Positions 5,657-6,330 of a DNA stretch of 6,330 nt are shown here, one piece after another; the first letter of the stretch is position 1; each line of letters starts with the position of its first letter. The notes beneath the pieces are model-generated. The model saw only the letters and a program-made list of their open reading frames with translations. It had not been told where the DNA came from and made no database searches. The position numbers and the translations under genes are program-made. Where the stretch lies: positions 1 to 6,330 of the forward strand of contig JAMCTB010000170.1 in NCBI GenBank assembly GCA_023380955.1, read 5' to 3'. The DNA comes from Chloroflexota bacterium (GTDB lineage Bacteria > Chloroflexota > UBA6077).

Positions 5657-6330
5657 CTACCCCAACTGATAGGGGTAGCTGGCCACCACCACCCCCGGCC
5701 GGTAGAGCAGCGCCGCCTTGAGGCGCAACGCCGTCTGGTTGTGGAGCAGGTTATCCCACCAGAACCTGGGGACGAACTCCGGCAGCACCACCACCAGGGT
5801 GTCGTCGGGGTGAGTCTCCCTCAGGGCATCCACGTAGGCAAGCAGCGGCGGCAGCAACAGACGGTAGGGAGACTCGATGATGACCAGGGGCAAGTCCCCC
5901 GCCACCTCGGTCCACTCCCGCCGCAGATCCTCGGCCTCGGCCATATCCGCCGCCACGTGCACCGCCACCACCCGCTTGCTCACGTCCTCGGCAAAGGCGA
6001 GTGCCCCCCGCGCCACTCGACTCAGGCTGGACACCGGCACCAACACCATCGGAGCCCGTCCCTTCGGCGTCACCGGCCGGGTGGAGTACAGCTGTTGGGC
6101 GACGTACACGTAGTGGCCGTGGACCAACAGGAAGAAGACGATGAAGATGGGGACGATGAGGATCACTATCCAGGCCCCCTCCAGGAACTTGGTCACGGCT
6201 ATCACCACGGTTACCGCCGCCGTCGCCACGGCTCCAATGCCGTTGACGGCTACCTTCCACCGCCAGCCGCTCTCCCTCAAACGGAGCCAGTGGACCACCA
6301 TCCCCGACTGGCTGAGGGTGAAACTGGTGA
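5657..6330 (-). CDS. APC-type amino acid permease, C-terminal part (5' end outside the window)
   Basis: The frame is open to the right edge, so the gene is cut off; 223 residues are visible, ending at TAG. An internal ATG at 6301 is not the start, because the family-like sequence TSFTLSQSG continues upstream of it. The visible part has two membrane helices (about residues 27-47 and 52-72), the second ending in HGHYVYV. A soluble region of about 140 residues follows with alternating hydrophobic strands and helices (for example PMVLVPVSSLSR and RVVAVHVAAD), resembling a universal-stress-protein-like cytoplasmic domain. This layout matches long bacterial APC family permeases, which take up amino acids or related solutes through the membrane; the substrate cannot be judged. 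The gene converges on tatA. Confidence 0.7.
   Translation of the reverse strand, partial: TSFTLSQSGMVVHWLRLRESGWRWKVAVNGIGAVATAAVTVVIAVTKFLEGAWIVILIVPIFIVFFLLVHGHYVYVAQQLYSTRPVTPKGRAPMVLVPVSSLSRVARGALAFAEDVSKRVVAVHVAADMAEAEDLRREWTEVAGDLPLVIIESPYRLLLPPLLAYVDALRETHPDDTLVVVLPEFVPRFWWDNLLHNQTALRLKAALLYRPGVVVASYPYQLG

Overview
The window is GC-rich bacterial chromosome with five protein genes, no RNA genes, no CRISPR array and no insertion sequence. Aligned repeats, the style of the APC permease and the mix of families point loosely to Chloroflexota or a similar high-GC lineage. That placement is an inference and not secure.

Layout from left to right: (1) a complete minus-strand gene for an unusually long class II (zinc) fructose/tagatose-bisphosphate aldolase family protein (7-1401); (2) a 467-base divergent intergenic region; (3) a plus-strand ketopantoate reductase (PanE/ApbA) family gene (1869-2828); (4) a 106-base convergent gap largely filled by a 31-bp imperfect inverted repeat built from 9-bp CAGGAT units; (5) a minus-strand molybdopterin oxidoreductase with an N-terminal 4Fe-4S motif (2935-5020), whose frame is broken near the 3' end by an exact 7-bp tandem duplication; (6) a 202-base divergent promoter region holding a perfect 12-bp palindrome; (7) a plus-strand tatA gene (5223-5498) whose product carries a C-terminal four-cysteine zinc ribbon; (8) a convergent gap with a strong GC hairpin; (9) the 3' part of a minus-strand APC-type permease (5657 to beyond the right edge).

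Strand alternates at every gene, so there is no operon here. Each gene appears to have its own transcription signal, and both convergent junctions contain an inverted repeat that could end transcription from both sides. The genes do not form one obvious pathway: carbon metabolism (aldolase, reductase), a cytoplasmic Mo/W redox enzyme, protein export (TatA) and solute uptake (permease). The molybdoenzyme shows no twin-arginine signal, so its position next to tatA is not evidence that it is a Tat substrate.

I did not find a clearly new multigene system. The observations most worth following are the 7-bp duplication that frameshifts the molybdoenzyme, the TatA-zinc ribbon fusion, the palindrome within the tatA promoter, and the PanE-family protein whose usual substrate-binding asparagines appear to be replaced.
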